A stretch of 64,000 nucleotides of DNA. Source: Ariolimax columbianus (lineage: Eukaryota; Mollusca; Gastropoda; Stylommatophora; Arionidae). The DNA lies in assembly GCA_036924085.1 (NCBI GenBank), contig JAVGWX010000002.1, positions 47,898,916 through 47,962,915 on the forward strand, written 5' to 3'. Of this stretch, positions 21,647 through 31,413 are shown piece by piece; position 1 is the first letter of the stretch, and each line of letters begins with the position of its first letter. The translations under genes and the position numbers were made by a program. The notes under the pieces were generated by a model. That model had not been told where the DNA came from. It did no database searches and saw nothing but the letters and a program-made list of their open reading frames with translations.

Positions 21647-23345
21647 ATGAATGACGAAACACCATCAAATAAACAATTTACCATCAAGCAGGATGACAAC
21701 ATGCTTACTGGAAAAAAAGCTTCAAACGCCTTTATAGAACATTATGCCAGAGCAAACCACATTGACGTTCCTACAAATAGGCATAAAGACATTAATGAAG
21801 AACAAAAGAGCCACAACAACATCAATGTGGCACCAGAGGAGCACATGATGGCAAAACTAACAATGAATGAAATGGAAGAGGCCATGAGAACTCTAAAAAA
21901 AAAGAAATCGTCCGGAAAAGATGGCGTAACAAACGAAATGCTGATGGGGCTGGGCCAAACAGCAAAGAGGAAGTTACTATCAGTCCTGAACCAAAGCTGG
22001 AAAAGGGGAATTGTACCTCAGGCATGGAAAGATGATGTAATTATACCAGTACCAAAAAAAGAAAAAGATAGAGCAGATCCAAATGGATACAGGCCCATCA
22101 GTCTGCTGAGCTGTGTGGGAAAACTGATGGAGCGTATGATAAACACTAGACTGATGTGGCATCTGGAAGAAAAACACATACTTATTCCACAGCAAGCAGG
22201 CTTTAGATAGCACAGATCCACTGAGGACCAGATCACTCTCATAGCCCAAGAAATAGAGGATGCTTAACAGGAGAAAAAACATACAGTAGCGGTTTGGGTG
22301 GATTTAGAGAAGGCATTTGACAAGGTCTGGAAAGAGAGACTTAAAGTCAAGCTACGAAGAAGTGAAGTTTGTTGGAAAATGCACAGATGGATCAGCCATT
22401 ACCTCAAAAACAGAACAGCCAGAGTTCAAGTACAAGGGCAGATGAGCAAAAAAGTTGACACTTGAACAGGGAGTACCCCAAGGAGGAATACTGTCACCAA
22501 CACTTTTCCTGGTGTATATAAACAACATCTCAGAGAATATACCAAGAAGAGTCCACAGCTCCATGTTCGCAGACGATCTGGCTATGTGGACCTCTGAAAA
22601 AAATCTCACCATAGCAAGTAATCGGATGCAGTAGGCCCTAACATCGTTGGAGGAGTGGGCGAAATTATGGCTGGTAAAAATAAATGAGGAAAATACAACA
22701 AGTACGATATTCTCGCTTTCAAACAAACCCCAAAACATCAAAATAAGTCTTAACGGCACATATCTGCGGCCAAACGACAACTCAAACACCCTGGGAGTCA
22801 CATTTGATCGGCGCATGACATGGACAAGTAAGATCGATAGAAATCGAATGAGAGCCAGACAAAGAATTGTAATCATGAGGAAACTTGCTGGCACAAGCTG
22901 GGGAGCATACGAAAGTATACTAAAGAAACTGTACACTGGAAGAGTGAGACCAGTTCTCGAGTATGGCATTAAGGCATGGACAACAGCAGCAAAGGCGAAC
23001 TTTGATCAAATTAGCAAACTCCAAAACCAAGCCATGAGAGTTATAACAGGAGGCATGAAGTCAACGCCAATTGTAGAACTTGAAAAGATTACAAATCTGC
23101 AATCCATGACCGACTGGAGAGACTACAGAGCCCAGCAGCAAGCAGAGAAACTCAGAAGACTGACAGACCATCCAATGCATCAGAGACTAAATAGATTTGG
23201 AAATGGGAAACTAAAGCGGAGAAACTTTGCAGAAATAGCCAAAGCAAAGATGAGCGAAGACCCTATGATCACATTAACAACACCAAACCCATCGCTACTG
23301 TACGCAAACATACCTGGAGGCAGCATATACTTCCGGAGGTGGTAG
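21647..23345 (+). pseudogene. LINE copy 1: reverse transcriptase domain
   Basis: Visible: EEAMRTLKKKKSSGKDGVTN (21882-), WKDDVIIPVPKK, NGYRPISLLSCVGKLMERMI (22082-), IPQQAGF followed by a stop, DLEKAFDKVW with the first catalytic Asp (22303-22331), VPQGG-like, and FADDL with the catalytic Asp pair (22566-22580). The thumb follows (LKKLYTGRVRPVLEYGIKAW). It is broken by stops at about 22208 and 22264 and by frameshifts near 22450 and 23290. Catalytic residues are present. Confidence 0.88.
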
Positions 23346-24127
23346 AAAATATACCAGGTATTGGAAACAAAAACAGCCAGACTGTAAAAGAAAAAAGAGA
23401 CATAACCCTGAGGTACATAACGAAAAACTACTCAAGCATGGACTGGACCCATACATACACCGACGGTTCTGTAACAAACACAACACAGAACGGAGGGGCA
23501 GGGGTATTCCTGAGCCTACCAAATGGTAAAAAAATAACACTGTCAGTAGCAACTGGAAAATACTCAAGCAATTTCAGAGCGGAGGCAGAGGCACTGAGGG
23601 CTGCAGTAGAAGAAATGGTGACAGACAAAAGAAATGAAAGCCAGATAGTCCTGTTTACAGATGCCCTGGCCGTAGCCACAGCACTAAAAAGCCAGAAAAA
23701 TACTGAACTTAATAATTTAAGAGCAGTTCTCTGTCAACTATACCAGCAGTCCGCACCAAAAAGAGTAGTGGTACAGTGGGTTCCATCCCACTGTAACATC
23801 CAAGGCAACGAGGAGGCAGACAGACTGGCAAAAGAAGGTGCAAGACTACCACAACCAGATCCTAGTGTGACCTACAAAGAGTCCAAAAGGCTTATTAGAG
23901 CCAGATACATGACCAAATGGGAAACAGAACATACTGGCTACACAAACAACGATGCCTATTACCAGTTGAACAGAAGAGAGCAGGTCGTGGTCTTCAGACT
24001 CCGCACAGGCCACAATAAATTGAAGATAGGTGGCACTGACAAATGCACTTGTGGTACCGGGAAAATGACCCCTGAACATTTGCTGCAAAACTGCCCGACA
24101 TGCGAGGATCAGAGAAAGCACATGTGA
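23339..24127 (+). pseudogene. LINE copy 1: RNase H and C-terminal zinc-finger-like domain
   Basis: A 262-codon open frame carries the RNase H core: YTDGS (first Asp, about 23456-23470), FRAEAEAL (Glu), LFTDALA (Asp) and WVPSHCNIQGNEEADRL (His and last Asp). All four carboxylates are kept. It ends with CTCGTGKMTPEHLLQNCP, a C-x-C...H-x4-C motif common after RNase H in these LINEs, then a TGA where the other copies read a Trp codon (TGG). The ORF continues in frame to ...KIQVDV and the 3' end. About 263 residues. Confidence 0.88.
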
Positions 24128-24237
24128 CCATCACCAGTGGCAACACTAGACAAGCTCTATGGCAGTGTCGACAGCCTTAGGATGACCGCTGCTTTTCTCG
24201 AAAAAATACAGGTTGACGTCTGACAGCGTACGAAGAA

Positions 24238-24297
24238 GAAGAAGAAGAAGAAGAAGAAGAAGAAGAAAAAGATCTGAGGATGAACGACGAAGAAGAA
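24238..24297 (+). repeat. (GAA)n LINE tails flanking the right TSD
   Basis: gtacgaagaagaag... ends copy 1 at 24270; the duplicated gatctgaggatg (24271-24282) follows; then aacgacgaagaagaa, read as the host LINE's own tail. Confidence 0.85.
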
Positions 24298-24715
24298 ATG
24301 TTACAACTAGACCACTATATTTGAAAATACGTATGCTGCAGTAAATTACAATTACAACTACGTTATTTTAACACAAATTGATTCTCAACACTAATAGTAT
24401 TTTTAATACTTATCTGAAAAATATTTAGATCTCTGTACTGGCAATTCGAATCTACCAACATCTTGAACTAATTTCGTCGTGCATATACGAGGCGAGCTCA
24501 ATTGAAACCGGACCTAACTGGACCAAGTGAAGACACGTACAATGAGCATGATGACGTCAATGCTGGTGTAAACTGCACAAACCAACCGTCAAGTTTGCAA
24601 AATTTCATTATCCTCCGACTCATAGTTTCCTCGGCAGACCCTTAAAAACATGGCGTGGGTGATACGGAATCCGTACAGGGTTTATCAGCAAGCAGTGATT
24701 CTATTTCTAAAAGCT
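24298..24715. other. intron, nothing recognised
   Basis: AT-rich, no supported feature. Confidence 0.45.
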
Positions 24716-25000
24716 GAGGGATGTCAACCAGTTGACGTTCATCTAACAGCTGATGGATGTCAATCAGTTTACGTTCATCTAACAGCTGATGGATGTCAAC
24801 CAGTTGACGTTCATCTAACAGCTGATGGATGTCAATCAGTTGACGTTCATCTAACAGCTGATGGATGTCAACCAGTTGACGTTCGTCTAACAGCTGATGG
24901 ATGTCAACCAGTTGACGTTCATCTAACAGCTGATGGATGTTAACCAGTTGACGTTCATCTAACAGCTGATGGATGTCAACCAGTTGACGTTTATCGCAGA
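24716..25000. repeat. 36-bp minisatellite, 8 copies
   Basis: The unit is ggatgtcaaccagttgacgt then tcatctaacagctgat, with C/T differences at a few sites. It contains cagctg and the near-palindrome gtcaaccagttgac. Confidence 0.95.
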
Positions 25001-25405
25001 ATACAAGCAGTGTATGCTGGCCCGAATTGCTGCGTCCATTTTAATTGATGGCATCTTCTAACGTAACAATATGCGCCTAACCTGGTCTCGGAAGATCGTT
25101 CGTTAACTCCCGTCTTTCTTAAAACATCGTTGTCCAGTTCTTCACTGTTGCCTTCGACACACTTTTGTGACCATATACTGTCTGTATTACGCGATGAATG
25201 TCAACTGGTCGACCGACCTCCTTCAGCTGTTAGAAACCGAATCACCGCTTGCTAATCAACTGTGGACGGATTCAGTATCACACCGCCATGTTTTCAACAG
25301 TCCGCTGTGGAAACTATTTGACGACTGGTATGTGCTGGAAAAGGGACATCATCATGCGCATCGTGCGTATGTTCACTTGGTGCAGTTAGGTCCGGTTTTA
25401 TTTGA
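25001..25405. other. intron, nothing recognised
   Basis: A chance ORF begins at 25167 and runs through the TA repeat. Contains gacctaactggac-like unique sequence only. Confidence 0.45.
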
Positions 25406-25407
25406 AC

Positions 25408-25426
25408 ATATATATATATATAACTC

Positions 25427-25486
<60 letters not shown>
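25408..25486. repeat. (TA)n microsatellite
   Basis: Nearly pure AT dinucleotides, with one interruption (aactcg near 25422). Confidence 0.97.
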
Positions 25487-25490
<4 letters not shown>

Positions 25491-25769
25491 GTTGACTTCA
25501 GTAAGCGTACACAGAAAAACAAGAACAATGCGATGTGTGCCCCTTCAACGCTAAATACTGTAACAAAAAACAAAAAATGTAAATTGTCTGACAGTGGTAA
25601 AGAGTATTTTATCTTTAAAGAAGTCAAATTTGGAAATAGTAAAATAGAAGCATTTAGTTGGGATTGATGCCAGCTGTGTTGTTTTTTCCTTTCTTGAATG
25701 TTTAAAATGAGAAAACATTAATAAAAACAGTTTCAGTTTGGCTGGGGGTTGTGATATCCCTTGCCCATT

Positions 25770-25920
25770 GAATCAGACTGAAAAGTGCAAATATCGCAGT
25801 CAAGCTGTAAACTAGCAACACGGCGCATTCTGTTCTCCGGACTACATCCTGGTACTTGCAAAGCCCTGCACAGGTCTTGGTAGCAAGAGATTGAGACTGA
25901 ACGCAGAACCAGAAGAATGC
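25770..25920 (+). repeat. SINE1 copy
   Basis: aaaagtgcaaatatcgcagt, caagctgtaaactagcaaca, ttctgttctccggactacat, ccttggtagcaagagattg-like and a tail gcagaaccagaagaa. The 5' end is diverged. Confidence 0.8.
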
Positions 25921-26170
25921 TAGCAATTATATAATTGACAATTGTTCTCGGATAAAGACAACACTTTCCGTGTTCGAGTGAACGTTAAATCGTTGTTATA
26001 GTTAACATGAGTGATAATATGTCTCTTTGAAAATGTGTAATTATGCTGATAAAAAATATTGACTTTTAACAAATAATTTGACTTGGAGATATGAGATATT
26101 TTGTTTATTTTGTCTAGGTAAGGCTACAAATTAAAATCAACGAAATATGTCAATTCTGCTGTTCCCACAG

Positions 26171-26285
26171 ATTACAGGCATCAAAAAAGGAAAGGAGGTA
26201 CTAGATCTCAAAGCAGAAGGCTGTCCTCCTCCAACCTCCCTATAGCTACAACGTTAGCAATACCTCAGCTTGATGCGATACAAAG
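26171..26285 (+). CDS. TRPC-like channel exon: basic/serine-rich C-terminal segment
   Basis: After tgctgttcccacag two bases (at) complete the codon left by the proline-rich exon, giving N, then YRHQKRKGGTRSQSRRLSSS, NLPIATTLAIPQLDAIQ and two bases before donor ag|gtaagg (phase 2). The segment is highly basic, with RRLSSS, a plausible basophilic kinase site (inference). No family signature is present. The support is exact phase fit with both neighbours, consensus splice sites and an open frame of 115 bp. Confidence 0.75.
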
Positions 26286-26444
26286 GTAAGGGAAGTATTT
26301 CTTATTGCACAAGCGTTAGAACTTATTCAAAATTGTGGGTTTTTCTTCTTAAAGTTATATTTTAGAAAATGCTGACTGGAAATCTAGCGAGTATTACCGG
26401 CATTGTAACAACTACATGGAGGCCTAGATTACAAAGCAACATTA

Positions 26445-26760
26445 AAAACCCATACCTGTCATACAAAGCGACTTATGACCCAATATCTGACATACAAAGC
26501 GACTAAAAAACCCATATCTAGCATACAAAGCGACTAATAAACCCATATCTAACATACAAAGCGACATATAATCCCATATCTAGCATACAAAGCGACATAT
26601 AAACTCATATCTAGCATACAAAGCGACTTATAAACCCATATCTAGAATAAATGCGATTTACAAACGTACATCTAACATGGAAAGCAACATAAACGTATAT
26701 TTAGAATTCAAAGCGGCGTATAAGTGTATATATAGCATACAAAGCGACATATAAACTATA
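26445..26760. repeat. about 31-bp degenerate minisatellite, about 10 copies
   Basis: Units vary around catacaaagcgacttataaa + cccatatctag, with many substitutions and indels, so it is older than the other arrays. Confidence 0.85.
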
Positions 26761-26784
26761 TTTACGTTCGTTGTAACATCTAAT

Positions 26785-26786
<2 letters not shown>

Positions 26787-26864
<78 letters not shown>

Positions 26865-26868
26865 TATA
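26787..26868. repeat. (CA)n(TA)n microsatellite
   Basis: About 11 CA repeats followed by about 30 TA repeats. It lies at the left edge of the inverted LINE segment. Confidence 0.96.
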
Positions 26869-26869
26869 T

Positions 26870-27756
26870 CATTGCACCGAAGTAGGGGCCAGCCATGAGA
26901 CCTTTTCCCCAACTGTAATACCCAAGGAAAAAACCTTTTGGTATTCTGCCATCATCCATCCTCCGAATGTGTCCCTTGCCATTTCGAAGACTAAGCATGG
27001 AAAAGATTTTGAGAGTGCATGTTCTCTCCAACACTTCTGCGTTGGTGATCTTGTCTTGCCACCCAGTCCCTGGGAATGGGCGCAGGTACCTCATGTGATA
27101 TCTGTTTAACCAACTCTCCTCGTGTTTGTAGGCAGACCATGTCTCACTGACATAAAGAAGGGTGCTGAGGATACAGGCCTGGTAAACAAGTGTGTGTAAG
27201 CTCAGACCGTTTTTGTTAATCTGTTCATTGTTATATCTACCTTACTTATCCTGATATTGGTCTCTTAGTCCAGAGATGCTCAATTATTGACTAAGGATAT
27301 CAAGTGTGTACTGATCTACAGGTATAAAGTGATCTACTACCTCGATATCCTCATCATTCAAAGTAACCAACAGCATTACTGCCATAGGGGTGGAAAGTAT
27401 TAGCGACCGCACATTTCAAGGCTCGGTTATATGAGGGCGGGTGCCATGCCTCCCTCTCCCCGCTTTAACTTCCCGGAATGAACCGGTACCCATTTAAGGG
27501 TCTACCCGGGATCCCTTGCGGTCTTGAAAAAAACTGTTCCACCTCAACTGGGAAATGAACCCAGGACCACTCGGATGCGAAGCCAGCTCGCTAACAACTG
27601 TGCTACGCGGCTCCCACTCTCATCATTAGTGGAGATTAATGGTGCCTTGTTAGTACTCTGGAACATAATTTCTGTTTTCTTTTCGCTGATTGTTAATCCA
27701 AACTCACAGCAGGCATCACAAAATGAAGACAGTAAGCTTTGAAGTTCCTCCTCTGA
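26870..27756 (-). pseudogene. LINE RT thumb segment, inverted part of a 5'-inverted LINE
   Basis: Read on the minus strand: LQSLLSSFCDACCEFGLTIS (27.70 kb), EKKTEIM, then after a SINE, LNDEDIEVVDHF, ILSTLLYVSETW, WQDKITNAEVLERT and GHIRRMDDGRIPKGFF, ending GKGLMAGPYF at about 26885. These are the post-RT thumb and tail motifs of endonuclease-RT LINEs. Two stops break it. The plus-strand segment that starts at 27757 is the continuation of the same ORF, so together they form one inverted insertion. Confidence 0.85.
27412..27608 (-). repeat. tRNA-derived SINE inserted in the LINE
   Basis: On the minus strand it starts gggagccgcgtagcacagtt with A box tagcacagttgttagc and B box gggttcatttcc, like a tRNA promoter. 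The body runs toward 27412. It interrupts the LINE reading between QSTNKAPLIS and TLNDEDIEVV. Confidence 0.72.
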
Positions 27757-28042
27757 ATGAGTCGAAATGTTTGCAAGCGGGATATGAATAATGTCGACAT
27801 CGATTTGGAATCATCGGAAAAGAACGACATGGATCGTGTTACATTGACGGATAAGATTAAGTTTGGAATACAGATAAAGAAGATACTGATTGCGGATAGG
27901 CTAAGGGCTCAGCGTTTGAGAAGACACGCCACACCATGCGATGCTGCAAACGGTTCAAACTTTCCTTGCACACACTGTGGAAGATGTTTCTCTGCCGGGT
28001 TTGGTCTTATGAGTCACATTCGGAAAACTGAGACGCTAGTCT
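27757..28042 (+). pseudogene. LINE ORF2 C-terminus with Cys/His finger
   Basis: An open frame reads VCKRDMNNVDIDLESSEKND and ends in CTHCGRCFSAGFGLMSHIRK, then stops at about 28040. The C-x2-C...H-x-H/R-like finger closing the ORF is typical of endonuclease-RT LINEs, where VCKRDM directly follows the GRPQLR region. That region lies at the far end of the inverted segment at 26.88 kb. About 95 codons; it is not a host zinc-finger gene. Confidence 0.82.
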
Positions 28043-28059
28043 AGTCAGGCACAGAATAC

Positions 28060-28285
28060 TGATCAGGACGTCCTGTCAGTGTCAATACACTGACCAAGAC
28101 CACAATCTCTCTTCCATGTAGCGTTCTCTGGAAACAGGCTGTTTTCAAGGCAGCCTGGCTGACGTGGATCAATGTGATCCCAATAGTAGCGAGTACCACG
28201 CAGATGAAGCCAAGCATAGCACAAATACATGGAAGACCGTGGTCCACCTTTATCAGCATGCTCGGGATGTGAGGAAAGCTACTAC
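28060..28285 (-). repeat. SINE2 copy
   Basis: The minus-strand order is ctgatnaaggtggaccacggtc, ttggcttcatctgcgtg, tcgctactattgggatcaca, ttgatccacgtcagcc, ttgaaaacagcctgtttcca, gagagattgtggtcttggtc, agtgtattg. Same blocks at 30.1-30.3 and 54.13-54.64 kb (plus). Confidence 0.8.
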
Positions 28286-28500
28286 AATTTTTGTTTATTC
28301 TACTTCTTCCCCCTCTTCTTCTTCTTCGTTGTTTTCCTTTTCACGGCGGGGTATAGAAGCCATCCAGCAACACTTTCTAAGCAGACCGGTCCTCGTGTGC
28401 TATTTTCTCTAGTTCTTTTCAGCTTTTTCCTTCCCTTCTTCTTTCTTTGTATCTGCCTCTATGTCTCTTATATGTGTGTTTTTATGTCTTCTTTTGTCTC
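28286..28500. repeat. CT-rich low-complexity tract
   Basis: ccctcttcttcttcttcgtt and related pyrimidine-rich words over about 200 bp; it may be a decayed (TTC)n tail of an element on the minus strand. Confidence 0.5.
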
Positions 28501-28574
28501 TTTGTCACTGTGGGCTCCAAATCAGAGATTACCATGTGATACTGGTGATACTGGCTTGTGACTTTAGGAGTGTA

Positions 28575-30060
28575 TGACCTATCCACGGTCACCATCGAGG
28601 GCAAAAGATTGTCTATTGCCTCTGTCTTTGTCCTGCTTTCTCCGATAAGCTTTCACTGGTAACCCGCTGAACCACTCCAGGCTTAGAATCTTTCTCATGG
28701 ATGTATGTATTGATAAAGCCCTGTAATATCTTAATATCGAGTTTTGTATTGCGTCCTTTTCTGTTCCAAATAAAAGGACCGACTGACAGTTGAAGTTAAA
28801 GCCCCTTAGTTTTGGTAGCATTCTGATCATTTTAGAGTTCAATATGGTTCTCAACACCACAAAGGGCACTCTTGCCTTTTGTATCCAGGCTAACACGACA
28901 AAGGGCACTCTTGCCTTTTGTATCCAGGCTAACACGACAAAGGGCACTCTTGCCTTTTGTATCCAGACTAACACGACAAAGGGCATTCTTGCCTTTTGTA
29001 TCCAGGCTAACACGACAAAGGGCACTCTTGCCTTTTGTATCCAGGCTAACACGACAAAGGGCACTATTGCCTTTTGTATCCAGACTAACACGACAAAGGC
29101 CACTCTTGCCTTTTGTGTCATGGCTAGCACGACAAAGGCCACTCTTGCCTTTTGTGTCATGGCTAGCACGACAAAGGCCACTCTTGCCTTTTGTGTCATG
29201 GCTAGCACGACTAAGGCCACTCTTGCCTTTTGTATCCTAGCTAGCACGATAAATGCCAATCTTGCCTTTTGTATCCTGGCTAACACGACAAAGGCCACTC
29301 TTGCCTTGTGTATCATGGCTTTCACATTCTCATATGCGACATCTCTTACGTGTATGCTGTTTTCTAGGCATGTTAAGCTTTCTATCTCATCCAATGGTGT
29401 TCCTCTCAGCTTCATGGGAGCCAGTTTGTTGGCCGCATTTAATTTTACAATGTTCGTCTTTTCTGCATGGGTCTTAAGATTCTGTCTATTGATCCTGTCT
29501 TCTTCTGCGTGTCGAGTAAGCTAAAGCATAGAAGAGCTATCTTATCTTCTAATAGCCAGTTCTTCTAGCTGTTTAAATAAGGTTCACTAGATTCCATTTC
29601 TCTCATAGACTATTGTTTCTTTCATAATCCGATCAGTAGAAACAAAAGGGTATAGAAAGCATATCTGACAAACCCCAGATTTAATGATAATCGATTGTGT
29701 GAGTTGTCCCTCGTGCAAAACTTTACACCTCATGTCCTCATACATCTGCTTTATTATGTTGATGAGCTTTTTTTTTTTATCCTGTAGGGCCTTAGTAGTT
29801 TCCTTACGTATATCCCTATCCAAGCTGTCAAAGGCTTTTTGATATTCAACAAAGTTGATGTACGTACTAGGATTTCATTCTAATGACTGCTCTAGAATTT
29901 GTTTCAAATCTGGTTATCTGGTCAGCATTTGATCTGTTTTGTTTGAAGCCTGCCTGTTCGTCTCTTAACTTGGCAACTATTTTCTTTTAGTATTTTAACG
30001 GTAACTCTAACATTTTATCTGGCACTAATGAGAAGCATTTTTTTTTTCATTCTGTAGATC
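28575..30060 (-). pseudogene. LINE reverse transcriptase, minus strand, containing a minisatellite
   Basis: Minus reading from 30060: ADKMLELPLKY-like, AKLRDEQAGFKQNRSNADQI (about 29.9 kb), FDSLDRDIRKETTKAL, KKKLINIIKQMYEDMRCKVL, a diverged SGVxQxC-x-L-x-PF, then a 278-codon open frame beginning MKLRGTPLDEIESLTCLENS with VKAMIHKARVAFVVL. After the repeat it continues LNSKMIRMLPKL and NCQSVLLFGTEKD. This is the RT and thumb of an endonuclease-RT LINE. The YADD region is not visible between 29.4 and 29.6 kb, which suggests a deletion. Frameshifts are present. Confidence 0.82.
28856..29320. repeat. 39-bp minisatellite (about 12 copies) inside the LINE frame
   Basis: The unit is acacgacaaagggcactctt then gccttttgtatccaggcta. 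On the minus strand it reads KARVPFVVLAWIQ (13 codons) repeated. The LINE frame enters with VKAMIHKARVAFVVL and leaves with VPFVVLRTILNSK, so the unit derives from the LINE codons themselves. Variants are in two blocks (ggctaacac/atggctagc), showing local homogenisation. Confidence 0.96.
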
Positions 30061-30099
30061 GAATCGACATGTATTATCTTGCATTTATTGTTATACAGG

Positions 30100-30400
30100 C
30101 GTCAGATGCGGCTCACACCCCGAGCGTGCTGATGAAGGTGGATAGGGTCCTCCAGGTGGGTGTGATATGTTAGGCTTCATCTGCGTGACTCTCACTACTA
30201 CGGGGATCACGTCGATCTCGACCTCGTTAGCCAAACTGAAACAATCTGTTCTCAGGGAGAACTGCATGGAAGTGAGGCGTGGGTCTTGTTCAGTGTTTAC
30301 CTGACTCTGACTAACATTGTCTGATCAGCATGTTTTGCCTGACCATAGGCTAGCTTCCTCTCCTACCCGGTCTTTGACAAGGTCCAGGTCTGACATCCGT
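30100..30400 (+). repeat. SINE2 copy
   Basis: gtgctgatgaaggtggatag, ggcttcatctgcgtgactct, actactacggggatcacg, gttctcagggagaactgcat, then ctgactctgactaac and gatcagcatgttttgcctga. The last block recurs at 34.97 and 54.6 kb. Confidence 0.8.
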
Positions 30401-30971
30401 AGAGGATTTGGTTCATTCGTGTTTTTTTTGTTTCAGTTGGAGCATGAGGCCATCATTTCATTGTTTATAGGGTGTCTGTATCTTAGCATTTACAGCGGTG
30501 GTTCTGTAGCAATGACTTTACATGATGAGGTTGCTAGTCCCATACACAACCCTAGGTAGTCGCCTGTTACGACATGCTTGGAAGGTTGCAGTGGGCCTTT
30601 TATTTCATCTTCTGTACCACTCCAATGAATGGTACACGAAAAGTGATAATCTTAAAATGTACAAGCCTCTGAGGGAACCAAAGCTAATATCATGGACATC
30701 TGCAACGCACTGACCAAGATCCCCACCTCACGTCTGCACAGTTGTATTACAGCAGTCTAGTCAACAAGGGGACGATCAATAATGTGATCATCACAGTGAT
30801 GAATCTAGATTCCCACAACAGACAAGAGGGCTCAGTAGGCCTAGTGATATAAGAGGAGCCAATGTAACCTGCTTACAAAGAAACATCGTTAAGAGTGCAG
30901 ATATAAGAGCGAATATTTCGGACAATAACCAATTCTAATTCGTGATTTTCTTCTTATTTTCTATTTATCAG
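30401..30971. other. intron with a SINE4-like block at 30515-30605
   Basis: gatgaggttgctagtcccat, acacaaccct, gtcgcctgttacgacatgct and tggaaggttgcagtgggcct form a block also seen at 34.03-34.19 and 39.28-39.37 kb. The rest shows nothing. Ends at acceptor tctatttatcag (30971). Confidence 0.5.
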
Positions 30972-31413
30972 GTCACAGAAGTTGCTGGATATGCGACTAC
31001 AACAGCTACAGACCAATCACAAAGAGACGAATCGACTTCAGGACGACGTTGAGTTTATCCGGCGTCTGATGGCCGAAAATCAGAAAGCTCTATGCAACGT
31101 GGTACAAGCCTTGGCCAACATCCAGGGCGAGATCGTCAATCTGGTACAATGCTTAAAACCACAGCCTAAATCCAAACCTGCCAATTCCATCAGTTCCCAA
31201 GGCAGTCTGCCTAATACCTACTACCAGACTAACGCTGTTAGCCTTCTACCAGCCGTTAGCATAGTTCCCGCTGGCGGGATTCTGCTTATAGACAGAGATG
31301 TTGAGGCGGGAACTGGTGGTGGTAGAAAACTAGAAAGAGAAAGTGGAGAAAGGTTAGGGAAAAGAGAATTTCGAAAAAAGATGGTAACAGAAGAGGATGA
31401 AAGTTATATGTGA
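30972..31413 (+). CDS. TRPC-like channel terminal coding exon: coiled coil and stop
   Basis: The first base G completes an AGG codon begun by the previous exon's ag, then SQKLLDMRLQQLQTNHKETN, RLQDDVEFIRRLMAENQKAL and IQGEIVNLVQCLKP form heptad-like hydrophobic spacing over about 65 residues. A polar tail with a Ser/Pro-rich stretch (PKSKPANSISSQGS) follows and ends KKMVTEEDESYM, stop TGA at 31411-31413. A C-terminal coiled coil that helps tetramer assembly is the rule in TRPC channels. I see no canonical PDZ ligand at the end. I did not find AATAAA in the next 600 bases. Confidence 0.85.

Larger units (their letters stand above)
19724..24270 (+). mobile_element. RNase H-bearing non-LTR retrotransposon, near full length, copy 1
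   Basis: A 4.55-kb element bounded by 12-bp duplications and ending in a (GAA)n tail. Order: a 5' region (19724-20590) with no recognised ORF and a short atcat repeat near 20205; an APE-type endonuclease; a reverse transcriptase; RNase H; a C-terminal Cys/His motif; the tail. The domain order (EN-RT-RNase H, no LTR, protease or integrase) fits the I-group of LINEs. Several stops (about 22208, 22264, in-frame TGA in 24124-24126) and frameshifts show it is inactive. It inserted into the 3' end of a related LINE on the same strand. Confidence 0.88.
1535..31413 (+). other. TRPC-family cation channel gene, 3' part (six coding exons)
   Basis: Gene-level entry. Six coding blocks on the + strand encode the end of a transient receptor potential canonical channel: pore and S6, EWKFAR TRP signature, second conserved block [21 protein letters not shown] helix, proline-rich linker, coiled coil and stop. 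Splice phases fit at every junction (0/0, 0/0, 1, 1, 2), and all donors and acceptors are GT-AG. The visible part codes for about 416 residues. The ankyrin repeats and S1-S5 must lie upstream of this window. TRPC channels are plasma-membrane, Ca2+-permeable, tetrameric cation channels usually gated downstream of phospholipase C. Introns are 4-8 kb and packed with minisatellites and LINEs. The family call is strong; the subtype (TRP/TRP-gamma versus vertebrate-like TRPC) is not resolved. Confidence 0.9.

Noticed and set aside
25167..25667. 166-codon ORF across the TA repeat
   Set aside because: About 20 codons are TA-repeat translation (IYIYIY), and the rest shows no domain or splice support.
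27757..28042. Host zinc-finger gene
   Set aside because: The finger and the VCKRDM stretch before it match the C-terminus of endonuclease-RT LINEs, and the matching upstream part lies inverted next to it.
28872..29524. Plus-strand ORFs of 122 and 244 codons over the 39-bp array
   Set aside because: They are antisense to the LINE reading on the minus strand, which has recognisable RT and thumb motifs on both sides of the array.
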